A stretch of 64,000 nucleotides of DNA from G963678255 sp963678255. Lineage in GTDB: Bacteria; Cloacimonadota; Cloacimonadia; Cloacimonadales; WRIO01. Below are positions 56,207 to 64,000 of the stretch, in pieces. The position numbers and the translations under genes were made by a program. Under the pieces are notes generated by a model. That model was not told the origin of the DNA. It worked only from the letters and a program-made list of their open reading frames with translations, and did no database searches. Location of the stretch: the NCBI GenBank assembly GCA_963678255.2, contig CAXXTW010000002.1, forward strand, positions 1,240,001 through 1,304,000, in the 5' to 3' direction. The first letter of the stretch is position 1; each line of letters starts with the position of its first letter.

Positions 56207-57175
56207 TTACATAACCCAGTAAAGACCTTTATCTTTTCTAACTTTAAAATTATAATTACGAATAAATTCCAAAATCTGATGCGGATTCTTAAGATCATTT
56301 ATTCTGATTATATGTACAGCTAAAGTATCTCCTTCTATCTCTATCCTGCTGTCAATCAAATTTACTTCATTTCCTGATCGTTGAACTTTATATTTACCTT
56401 TGTCAAATTGTATTATCTTTGGCTTCTCTGCATATATTTCTGATAAACTGTCAATTAAAGTTTGAACCAGGAGACTGTCCGTCTTTAAAAACACTAAAGA
56501 TACTTTTAAACTAGGATCATTCAAAACTATTTCAACTTTATCCCTAATCTCTTTTTGCTCAGTATAATAATGATTCAAACTAACAATCCCTTTATAAAAA
56601 AACCATACAGCTATCAATATTGAAGCTATTCTGGCTATCTTCTTTAACAAAGGCATTGCGGTTAATAAACCTGTAAAAGCTAATGGAATTAAAAATAAGG
56701 TAGTACCAACAAAAAAACCTATAAACAATAAAACTCCAGCTAGAACTCCACCTAATCCAAATGAATTCGTTAAAGCAATTAAAAAGGATGGACAAAAATT
56801 AATTCCTGTTAGTAACCCTAACATAAAAGCACTCTGTGAAAAGCTTGACCATTTAGGAACTAAACACTTTTTATCATGTCGTGTCGTACGAAATGAATTG
56901 ACTAGTAAAAATATTGTTAAAAATATATAGGATATTCCTGTAAATAACTCTCTGTTCATTTGCTTAATATTTGATCCCAAATAACCTGCTAAAGCACCAA
57001 ATATTATATAAGAAATAAATCTGCCTGCTGAAATCTCTAATATCTTACCAAAACTCTTACGAAGATTTCGATCCTCAGATATCAACCAAGGTAAATAGAT
57101 GGGGGTACAAGTCGCTAAGCATACTGACCCTGTTGATAAACCTAGTAAAAATCCCTCTACAAGTGTTTTTATCAT
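56207..57175 (-). CDS. DsbD/CcdA-type (TauE/SafE-like) membrane protein with C-terminal soluble domain
   Basis: This is a 322-residue inner-membrane protein with six or seven TM helices in the first 200 residues. Cys-Pro motifs sit in the first and fourth helix regions (CLATCTPIYLPWL and GINFCPSFLIAL), as in DsbD_2/CcdA thiol-electron carriers. The last 110 residues form a soluble domain I do not recognise, which lacks a CxxC. CcdA-type proteins pass reducing equivalents across the membrane. Here they might keep exported ferredoxin cysteines reduced or aid cluster assembly (inference). A 29-base gap precedes the kinase gene. Confidence 0.78.
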   Translation of the reverse strand: MIKTLVEGFLLGLSTGSVCLATCTPIYLPWLISEDRNLRKSFGKILEISAGRFISYIIFGALAGYLGSNIKQMNRELFTGISYIFLTIFLLVNSFRTTRHDKKCLVPKWSSFSQSAFMLGLLTGINFCPSFLIALTNSFGLGGVLAGVLLFIGFFVGTTLFLIPLAFTGLLTAMPLLKKIARIASILIAVWFFYKGIVSLNHYYTEQKEIRDKVEIVLNDPSLKVSLVFLKTDSLLVQTLIDSLSEIYAEKPKIIQFDKGKYKVQRSGNEVNLIDSRIEIEGDTLAVHIIRINDLKNPHQILEFIRNYNFKVRKDKGLYWVM

Positions 57176-57230
57176 CTTTCCTCTTTAAATATATCATATA
57201 GAAAATTGTTATGAATCTTCACCTTATGCT

Positions 57231-58448
57231 TTAATAGGCTAAAACCATCCCAACTGTTAAAGAGGAAGTCTTTTCATCTGTTTGGGATATTTTGGTTATA
57301 TTGTATTCTGTATATAAATTACACTTATAAAAACACCATTTAGCATGAAATGTATTACTATGAATAACTCCTTGGATAACAAATGGATTATCACCCTGAA
57401 TAATTCCGTGAATAATCTGTGTGTTATCATAATCATAACCTAAATAAATGTTGTTCCATACATTATAGTCTGATTTTACAAAAATGGCTCCGGCTTTATT
57501 CTGAGGACTTACTTTAAAACCTGCTTGAGCATAAGATTCACCATGAATATCTGTATTAAAACTGTATTTTACATCCATTCGTAAATAATTCGATAATAAT
57601 AAAAACTCTTTATCAAGATAACTCAAACGATTAATATAAGAAATATATCCATTTAGATTTGTCCCAATTCTCTGTTTATATCTGATTTGTGAAAGTAATT
57701 GGTTATCATTTTTAATCCTGTCTGATGTATCCCAAACCCAACTCTCACTAATCTCTATCCATTTAAAATAATCAAATTGATGTGAGAAATTGATACCCAT
57801 ATTATAATAGTTATTGTCATAATGATCTTCTTGTGATTTACTATCTTTTACATCGGTTTCAGCAAATAATGTCAAATCATCAAATAATTGATAATCTAAA
57901 CGAGAATTCCATAAAAAGTCTTTATCTTTCTCTGATATTGCTTGATCAGGATCATATCCCCAAGTACTATCTATGGGTAATGATTGATAATTTAACTGTC
58001 TGTTTAAAACGCCTCCGCTAACTCGAAGCTTGTCTAAAGAAATATCCCCCTGAAAATAAAAATCATGCAAATTGTCTCTTCGCATAGAATTTGGATCGAT
58101 GTATATAAATATGTCTGTTGATTTCCGATAATTTTTCAAACGATATCCAACATAAGATGAAAGTTGATCATTCTTAAAAAAAAGACTTGTATTCAAATCG
58201 TTTGTACCTTTTTCATTATAGTTGTATAATAAATTCTCCGTGGCATAAAAGGTGTTACTAATAGTGAGACTGAGCTGTTTATTCAGATTCTTCTCAAAAT
58301 TTAAATCATGTTTATAAACAAAGTTATCTTTTTTATTTAAATCCTTTTCTCTGGTAACTGAAAAATCTGACCATATTAAACTCTGGGCTTGCAAACCACC
58401 CAAAACTAATAGTATAGATAGAACTAATATATTGCTTTTTGAGGACAT
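57231..58448 (-). CDS. Predicted outer-membrane beta-barrel protein
   Basis: The 405-residue protein starts with a signal sequence (MSSKSNILVL, ending near GLQAQ). It continues as alternating amphipathic strands rich in Tyr, Asn and Asp and ends in LTVGMVLAY, a typical barrel C terminus. I start at 58448; the longer frame to 58478 would run into the preceding ferredoxin gene, which it already overlaps by 25 bases. There is no haem or iron-sulfur motif. In this operon it could be the pore or sheath through which an electron carrier reaches the surface, but that is speculation. Confidence 0.75.
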   Translation of the reverse strand: MSSKSNILVLSILLVLGGLQAQSLIWSDFSVTREKDLNKKDNFVYKHDLNFEKNLNKQLSLTISNTFYATENLLYNYNEKGTNDLNTSLFFKNDQLSSYVGYRLKNYRKSTDIFIYIDPNSMRRDNLHDFYFQGDISLDKLRVSGGVLNRQLNYQSLPIDSTWGYDPDQAISEKDKDFLWNSRLDYQLFDDLTLFAETDVKDSKSQEDHYDNNYYNMGINFSHQFDYFKWIEISESWVWDTSDRIKNDNQLLSQIRYKQRIGTNLNGYISYINRLSYLDKEFLLLSNYLRMDVKYSFNTDIHGESYAQAGFKVSPQNKAGAIFVKSDYNVWNNIYLGYDYDNTQIIHGIIQGDNPFVIQGVIHSNTFHAKWCFYKCNLYTEYNITKISQTDEKTSSLTVGMVLAY

Positions 58449-58675
58449 GCTACCACACACTTTCCGCACTGAATGCATTTAGTTTGATCTATCACAGCTT
58501 TACCCTGTGTATTAAATTCCATTGCTCCTGAAGGACATATTTGAACACATCTGCCACAACTATTACAAGACTTACTGTCAATATTGTATTCAGTCTCTGT
58601 TACTTTCTTGCAGGAAATTATTGAGATCGTCATAATAATTACAATGAGTAGGATTAATTTTGTACACTTTTTCAT
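58424..58675 (-). CDS. Lipoprotein 2[4Fe-4S] ferredoxin
   Basis: This 83-residue protein has a signal ending in the lipobox SIISC (Cys22), so it should be lipid-anchored. The mature part holds CNSCGRCVQICP and CIQCGKCVVACP, a complete eight-Cys bacterial ferredoxin. I start at 58675, where the ATG overlaps the stop of the preceding gene; the frame extends upstream inside that gene. It is a likely membrane-tethered periplasmic electron carrier. Confidence 0.88.
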   Translation of the reverse strand: MKKCTKLILLIVIIMTISIISCKKVTETEYNIDSKSCNSCGRCVQICPSGAMEFNTQGKAVIDQTKCIQCGKCVVACPQKAIY

Positions 58676-58920
58676 TTTGGCTCTCTTATCGCATTGTATT
58701 GACAAGCTTTGATACATAACTTACAATTTATACATTTCTCTTGATCAATGCTGGCTTTATTTTTGACAATACTTATTGCTTTTGTTGGACACGTTTTTAC
58801 ACAATCACCACAGGTGACACATAATCGTTTCTCAATATAAGTCTTGGATAAATTACCTGCCTGTATTAACGCAAAAGTTAAAACAAGTACAATGAATATT
58901 ATCAAACTCTTTTTCTTCAT
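58672..58920 (-). CDS. Exported 2[4Fe-4S] ferredoxin
   Basis: The 82-residue protein has an N-terminal signal sequence (1-21, ending near QAG) followed by CVTCGDCVKTCP and CINCKLCIKACQ, a compact eight-Cys ferredoxin. The last motif has Gln where Pro is usual. It overlaps its neighbours by 4 bases on each side. Iron-sulfur ferredoxins are normally cytosolic, so a signal sequence on several in a row is unusual. Confidence 0.88.
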   Translation of the reverse strand: MKKKSLIIFIVLVLTFALIQAGNLSKTYIEKRLCVTCGDCVKTCPTKAISIVKNKASIDQEKCINCKLCIKACQYNAIREPK

Positions 58921-59474
58921 TTTACCACCGTTATCTTTCTCATAATTCTTTCTTTCCCAGATGTTAAATGCATGTAATATATCCCTGATGGGACTTTCTT
59001 ACCATTTTCTCCTGTTCCTTTCCAAATAATTGAGCCTGCACCAGCTTCAACTTTATAAGAACTAATAACTTGACCTTTCACATTTATGATTCTGATTAGT
59101 CCGACCTGACGATTCTTGGGTAATGTGTACTGAATGCTTGTTTGTTCTTTTACAGGATTTGGATAGGCTTTTACTGAGATCAAACTCCCTGGATCAACAA
59201 CATCATTGTTATCAACAGTAACAGGATAAATTGCATTTCTACCACACCAAGCAACACATTCACCATCCCCAGTACAAAGATCTGGGTTTATTGCATATCT
59301 ATGAGTTGAGCTATTATAATATATTGCATTTGTAGCACAATGAGACACACAATGAAGACATGAGTTACATCTGGCTGGATTTATTTGATAATATGTTCTG
59401 AAACTCGCTAACAATACTGTTGTTAAAACCAACAAAAATACTAATGATAATACAATCTCTTTCTTAAATTTCAT
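58917..59474 (-). CDS. Exported ferredoxin fused to a FlgD-like C-terminal sorting domain
   Basis: The 185-residue protein has a signal sequence (1-24), a ferredoxin domain (about 30-85) and a FlgD-like sorting domain (about 105-185, AYPNPVKEQTSIQY, VKGQVISSY, VPSGIYYMHL). Cluster 1 has C36, C39, C42 and C46. Cluster 2 has C67, D70, C73 and C77, so Asp replaces the second Cys, as in the Pyrococcus furiosus ferredoxin. The sorting domain resembles those of the giant protease and the PorU-like protein in this window and predicts surface display. It is the first gene of the ten-gene operon. Confidence 0.88.
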   Translation of the reverse strand: MKFKKEIVLSLVFLLVLTTVLLASFRTYYQINPARCNSCLHCVSHCATNAIYYNSSTHRYAINPDLCTGDGECVAWCGRNAIYPVTVDNNDVVDPGSLISVKAYPNPVKEQTSIQYTLPKNRQVGLIRIINVKGQVISSYKVEAGAGSIIWKGTGENGKKVPSGIYYMHLTSGKERIMRKITVVK

Positions 59475-59519
59475 TTATACTCCTTATCTTCCCTTTTTTT
59501 CTCTAACTTTTACTGTAAT

Positions 59520-59534
59520 ACAATTTCTGTTCCA
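59520..59534 (-). promoter_or_regulatory. Possible sigma-54 promoter of the exported-ferredoxin operon
   Basis: On the minus strand TGGAACAGAAATTGT matches the -24/-12 pattern at correct spacing, with one departure (T for the last C of TTGC). Its -12 end is 46 bases before the start codon, almost the same distance as the candidate at 3891-3905. The operon encodes its own sigma-54 activator. Confidence 0.35.
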
Positions 59535-59727
59535 AAATTGACCACTTGTTTTGCTTTTCTCTAAACTCAACATCTTATTTATTCTTTTTATTCAAATTTC
59601 ACATAATAGAAGTATTGGTTAACATCGTTTTTTCTACAGTCACTCCTAAACCTCCAACTATAAAACCTCTTTATAACCAATTAAAATTCTATTTTCTTCT
59701 TTTGTCAAACCTTTTTTAAATTCAATA

Positions 59728-59756
59728 TTGACAAATCAAAAAAAAACTCTTATATT
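59728..59756 (+). promoter_or_regulatory. Candidate sigma-70 promoter of the hybrid kinase gene
   Basis: A perfect TTGACA (59728-59733) and TATATT (59751-59756) are separated by 17 bases. The leader to the start codon would be about 160 bases. Confidence 0.55.
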
Positions 59757-59925
59757 ATAATATGAAAGGATATTTAATGAATAGATTTTATAAAAAAGTT
59801 TGTATAATGAATAAGATTTTTATTTATTTCCTTAATACTTTTACTATGACATTTGTCTTAGTTCTCATCAAGTCTCCTTTAAAAATTTTCAAACATAGCT
59901 CATTTAATTTGCTGATTAAACATAT

Positions 59926-62900
59926 ATGAAAAAATTACTCTCTGACTTTATTTGCAATTCAAATAAAGATCTAATTTTAAACTCAATTATTAATCAACTC
60001 GATGAATCTATCTGGATTTGGGATATTGAACTACAAAAAGCTTTTTGTAGCCCCAATCTTTATAATCTATTAGGGTATAATGAACAAGATTTTTCCTTTG
60101 ATAAAAACAGCATAACACTGATTTTACCTGAGGATGATATTGATAATATAGAAGAAAACTATTTTAATTTCCTCAACTCTCAGAGTAATTCTTTTTGCTC
60201 TTTTTATCGTCTGAAAAAAAAAGACCAAACTACTATTTGGGTTGAAATTAAAGGCGAAATCCTCGAATTTAACCCTCTGGGATTACCTTTAAAAATTCTT
60301 GGTTTTATTAAAGAAATCAGTATAAAAAAGAATAATGAACAACAGCTGACTGAAAAAGAAGAGATTCTTGCTAAACTCTCTGAAACTATTGAAGATATTT
60401 TCTATTCTTCTTACCTAAATGGAAGAATTTTTGACATTAATGAAAAATCTGCTGAATATTTTCATCTCTCTATTGATAATATAAAAACCCTTCCAAATTT
60501 CTGGAAACATATCATTCACCCCCTTGATCAATATATTATCCCCATTATTATTAGTAATTTAACCAATATGAATTACTCTAAAGCTGAATATAGAGTTGTT
60601 ACTGGTAATGGAGAAATTAAATGGGTATATGATAGAGCTTTCCTAATTAAAAATAATATGAATCATTCTGTTTTCGTTAATGGTATTATGTCTGATATTA
60701 CTGATAAAAAAATCATTGAACAAGAACTCTTTGAAGAAAAGCTCCTTTTACAAACTCTTATTGACAATATTCCAGATTTTATTTTTTATAAGGATATTAA
60801 CAGCTTTTATATTCTTTGTAATAAATCCTTTTCTCAACATTATTTCGGACTTGATAAAAGATTTATCATCGGACATTCCGATTTAGATCTTCTCTTAGAC
60901 CATGAAAAAGCTCAGGAATATTTAAAAAATGACCAGTTAACTATCTCTTCTGGAGTCTCTAATCGCTTCGAAGAATGGGTTTATATTGCAAATGGTTCAA
61001 AGGTTTTACTTGAAACTTTAAAAACTCCTATTAAAAACTCAGAAGGAGAAATCATAGGTCTTATTGGGGTTAGTCGTGATTTAACCAAAAGAGAAGAGTC
61101 TCAGAGAAAAATGAATGAACAACATACCCTTCTATCTGAAACTTTAAAAATGTCTAAGATGGGTTATTGGCAATTTGATCTTTTAAAAAAGACTTTCATT
61201 ATTAGCAAAGAATTATTGAAAGTTCTTGATTTTGATACTGATAAAGAATCTCTGGAAATTGAATCAAAAAAATTCATTAAAGAATTCGTTCATCCTGATG
61301 ATTATTCTATCTTTAAAAATCAATATAAACAAATACTTAAAAACATTAATAATCCTGAATATAATGAAGAATTTGTCTATAAATACATTAGCAATGAAAA
61401 AATCTACTATCTTCATACCCGAATTTCTTTCGAATTTAAAAATGTCTTTATTGGAGTTTGCCAGGATATTACAGAAACAATACTTGCACAAAAAGAAGCA
61501 AAACATAAAGAACTTCTTTTGGAAAGCATCGCTTTTGCTACAAATCAATTATATGAAAAACAAGACTTTAGTGAAGCTATTCAATTTTCCTTTGAAAAAC
61601 TGGGAAATGTCCTTGATGTTGATAAAATCTATCTGCTAAAAATTAATCAGGGAAACGAAAATTCTCTAATTGCCTCCCAAGTATATGAATGGAATTCTGA
61701 ACATGTGAAAAGAATTCTTCCAGAAAATATTATGAATAATCTTGATCTTTCCCTATTTGGTGAATATATGGATCTTATTCTTGAGAATAAAATCATTAGT
61801 GACTTAACCAGTAATTATACTGGGGCCGTTTATGATTTCTTTACAGAACAAGATATTAAATCTTTCCTAATTTTACCTATTTTTATTGATGAAACCATAT
61901 GGGGAATTATTGGTTTTGAAGAATGCAGAACCGAAAGAATTTGGTCTGAATCTGAAAAAGCTACTCTTAAATCATTCACTAGCTCTATTCAAAATGTTGT
62001 TAAAAGAAAACAAAAAGAAGCTGAATTAGAAAAAGCTAAAGATTCAGCTATTCAGGCTAACAAAGCAAAATCAGAATTTCTAGCAAATATGTCACATGAA
62101 ATTAGAACTCCCATGAATGGCGTTATCGGAATGACTGATTTGGCTCTAATGACTGATCTTAATTCTAAACAAAAAGAATATCTCGAAGCCATTAGATACT
62201 CTTCTGATATTTTATTAAATATTATTAACGATATTCTTGATTTTTCCAAAATTGAGTCTGGACACTTTAATCTGGAATGTATACCTCTAAATCTTAGAGA
62301 AATTGCTGATACTTCTATCCATATGCTTACTTTAAAAGCTTATGAAAAAGATATTGAACTTTTTTGTGATTACCCAGCTAATTTGCCAGATATTTTTTAT
62401 GGAGATCCCGTTCGTATCAGACAAATCATTATTAACTTATTAAGTAATGCTGTTAAGTTTACCAATAATGGATTTATTTCTCTTAAAATTCGAGAAATAT
62501 TAAATCCTCAATTAACAATTGATCGAAAATTAATAGAAATTATTGTTGAAGATACGGGTATTGGAATTGATGAAAGTAAAATTGAAAAAATATTTGAAAG
62601 CTTTAATCAAGCAGATACTTCAACGAGCAGACAATATGGTGGAACAGGCTTAGGCCTCACAATCTCCAGACAATTAGTTAAAATGATGGGAGGAGAAATT
62701 GGTGTTAAGAGCACCCTTGAAAAAGGAAGTATTTTTTATTTCTCTCTTCCTCTTAAGTTTGAAACATCTATTGAAAATTCTTACTCAGATTTAAAATTTA
62801 AAAAATGTCTGATTATTGATGATCATCCTCATAATTTTGATCTTATATCTGATATTTTAAAAAATTGTGTCAATTCTATTGACTATTCTTCAAATGGTAT

Positions 62901-63981
62901 TGATGCTCTTACCATTATTGAAGCTAATCTACATGACCCTTATGACTTTATCCTTCTTGATCTTGAAATGCCTTTTATGAGTGGGTGGTCAGTTTTAGAA
63001 AAAATTAGACTAAAATTCTCGCTGATTCACTCTGCTATTATTCTAATGAGCAAAGTAGTTAATCTTCAAGAACAAAAATTTAAAGCTGAAAAATTTAACA
63101 TTCTTGATATCTTAAAAAAACCTATAAAGAAAAACGAACTTATCAATTCGTTACACCTATTAAATAAAGATAAGCATACTTCTATCGACTTATCGGAATC
63201 TTCTTTCAACCTTAATACACAAATGTTTGAAAAAATGAATAACTTTGTCATGGTTGCTGAAGATAATACGATTAATAGAATTATCTTAATGGAATTCCTT
63301 AATAATATTGGCATGACCTGCATCGAAGCAAAGGATGGAAAAGAAGCTCTCGAAATCTTTTTAAATGTAAATCTTGACCTCATTTTTATGGATGTTCAAA
63401 TGCCTGTCATGGATGGTTATGATACTACTAAAAAAATCAGAGAAATTGAAAATAATTCAAAACATACACCCATCATTGCTATGACTGCAAATGCAATGGA
63501 GGGTGATCGCGAAAAATGCCTTGAAATGGGTATGGATGATTATGTTTCAAAACCTTTTAAACAAAACGATTTGCTTCAAATTATTAATAAATGGCTTTCT
63601 TGGCAGGCGGATAATATGATTCTCTCTCAAGTTGATCAGACTATTGATTTAAACCTGAATTTCAAAGAAAACCAAATGAATGAAATCGGGGTTAATGAAG
63701 ATATTTTCAATGAGTTAATTACAATTTATAAAGAATCAGCTCCTCGTCTTATGAATCAAATTAAAGAAGCCCTTACTGAAAAAGATTTATCAAAATTAAT
63801 ACTTAATTCTCATACTTTTAAGGGGATTAATGCAAATATGCGTTTTGCAGTCTTAACTATTCATTCTGAAAAACTCTTATATTCTGCTAGAAAAAATGAA
63901 GATTGGGACACTCTCAATATGTATTACGAAAACCTAAAAAAAGAGTTTGATAGAGTATTTCAAGATGTTCTACTCTATTAA
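59926..63981 (+). CDS. Hybrid sensor histidine kinase (PAS/GAF/HisKA/HATPase/2xREC/HPt)
   Basis: This 1351-residue phosphorelay protein contains several PAS domains (about 15-140, 150-265, 275-400, 405-530), a GAF domain (about 535-700) and HisKA with H724 in MSHEIRTPMNGVIG. The HATPase domain (ILLNLLSNA-like IIINLLSNAVKF, EDTGIGID, GGTGLGLTIS) is followed by two receivers (D1012 in LLDLEMP, D1156 in FMDVQMPVMDGY). An HPt ends the protein (H1296 in SHTFKG). I see no transmembrane segment, so it is probably a cytosolic sensor; no PAS cofactor can be inferred. No DNA-binding output is present. No clear ribosome binding site precedes the ATG. It is transcribed divergently from the ferredoxin operon. 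Confidence 0.92.
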   Translation: MKKLLSDFICNSNKDLILNSIINQLDESIWIWDIELQKAFCSPNLYNLLGYNEQDFSFDKNSITLILPEDDIDNIEENYFNFLNSQSNSFCSFYRLKKKDQTTIWVEIKGEILEFNPLGLPLKILGFIKEISIKKNNEQQLTEKEEILAKLSETIEDIFYSSYLNGRIFDINEKSAEYFHLSIDNIKTLPNFWKHIIHPLDQYIIPIIISNLTNMNYSKAEYRVVTGNGEIKWVYDRAFLIKNNMNHSVFVNGIMSDITDKKIIEQELFEEKLLLQTLIDNIPDFIFYKDINSFYILCNKSFSQHYFGLDKRFIIGHSDLDLLLDHEKAQEYLKNDQLTISSGVSNRFEEWVYIANGSKVLLETLKTPIKNSEGEIIGLIGVSRDLTKREESQRKMNEQHTLLSETLKMSKMGYWQFDLLKKTFIISKELLKVLDFDTDKESLEIESKKFIKEFVHPDDYSIFKNQYKQILKNINNPEYNEEFVYKYISNEKIYYLHTRISFEFKNVFIGVCQDITETILAQKEAKHKELLLESIAFATNQLYEKQDFSEAIQFSFEKLGNVLDVDKIYLLKINQGNENSLIASQVYEWNSEHVKRILPENIMNNLDLSLFGEYMDLILENKIISDLTSNYTGAVYDFFTEQDIKSFLILPIFIDETIWGIIGFEECRTERIWSESEKATLKSFTSSIQNVVKRKQKEAELEKAKDSAIQANKAKSEFLANMSHEIRTPMNGVIGMTDLALMTDLNSKQKEYLEAIRYSSDILLNIINDILDFSKIESGHFNLECIPLNLREIADTSIHMLTLKAYEKDIELFCDYPANLPDIFYGDPVRIRQIIINLLSNAVKFTNNGFISLKIREILNPQLTIDRKLIEIIVEDTGIGIDESKIEKIFESFNQADTSTSRQYGGTGLGLTISRQLVKMMGGEIGVKSTLEKGSIFYFSLPLKFETSIENSYSDLKFKKCLIIDDHPHNFDLISDILKNCVNSIDYSSNGIDALTIIEANLHDPYDFILLDLEMPFMSGWSVLEKIRLKFSLIHSAIILMSKVVNLQEQKFKAEKFNILDILKKPIKKNELINSLHLLNKDKHTSIDLSESSFNLNTQMFEKMNNFVMVAEDNTINRIILMEFLNNIGMTCIEAKDGKEALEIFLNVNLDLIFMDVQMPVMDGYDTTKKIREIENNSKHTPIIAMTANAMEGDREKCLEMGMDDYVSKPFKQNDLLQIINKWLSWQADNMILSQVDQTIDLNLNFKENQMNEIGVNEDIFNELITIYKESAPRLMNQIKEALTEKDLSKLILNSHTFKGINANMRFAVLTIHSEKLLYSARKNEDWDTLNMYYENLKKEFDRVFQDVLLY

Positions 63982-64000
63982 TTCTTAAGTTAGCTCGAAA

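Larger units (their letters stand above)
59475..59925. other. Divergent regulatory region between the ferredoxin operon and the hybrid kinase
   Basis: About 450 AT-rich bases without a gene. It holds a sigma-54-like site for the minus-strand operon, a sigma-70-like promoter for the plus-strand kinase, and a second minus-strand TTGACA (plus 59703-59708) whose -10 is poor. Confidence 0.6.

Overview
The window is AT-rich and comes from a Gram-negative-type bacterium with an outer membrane. It carries a PorU-like C25 sortase, a PorV-like barrel, FlgD-like C-terminal sorting domains (YPNP motif), many TPR proteins and sigma-54 activators. This combination points to the Fibrobacteres-Chlorobi-Bacteroidetes neighbourhood, most likely Cloacimonadota or a close relative. 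That placement is inference from gene content, not from a marker phylogeny.

Layout: 1-693 has no convincing gene. A tRNA with a CAT anticodon and methionine aminopeptidase follow on the plus strand (745-1622). A TPR/adenylate cyclase sensor (minus strand) lies divergent from a 2751-residue secreted C25 protease with about 15-16 cadherin-like repeats (3952-12207). From 36305 down to 12839 runs an almost gap-free minus-strand array of 27 genes: cinA, purD, porU-like, porV-like, lipoprotein, SLBB protein, Wzc-like tyrosine kinase, ispE, spoVG, prs, rplY, pth, rpsF-ssb-rpsR, yybS-like, rplI, a membrane protein, a DUF721 protein, rpe, ffh, rpsP, khpA, rimM, trmD, a second SPOUT methyltransferase and rplS. 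Next come a heptosyltransferase-like gene, a DinG-type exonuclease-helicase, and a 1426-residue ATPase-TPR-GAF-sigma54 regulator. A complete IS21-family element (45444-48052) has 22-bp-periodic end repeats and a 6-bp target duplication. It is followed by a predicted outer-membrane protein and an HU protein.

The most notable region is 49998-59474, a compact ten-gene minus-strand operon. In transcription order it encodes: an exported ferredoxin fused to a FlgD-like sorting domain, an exported ferredoxin, a lipoprotein ferredoxin, an outer-membrane beta-barrel, a DsbD/CcdA-type membrane protein, two paralogous TPR histidine-kinase-like proteins, an NtrC-type regulator, a NapH-like membrane ferredoxin and an exported four-motif ferredoxin. 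The parts list suggests an electron-transfer route from the inner membrane through the periplasm toward the cell surface, with its own regulatory system. The two kinases are degenerate in complementary ways. One keeps the phospho-acceptor His but has lost the ATP-binding motifs. The other keeps the ATPase motifs but has Tyr in place of the His. They therefore look like an obligate two-subunit kinase. A divergent multi-PAS hybrid histidine kinase (59926-63981) closes the window.
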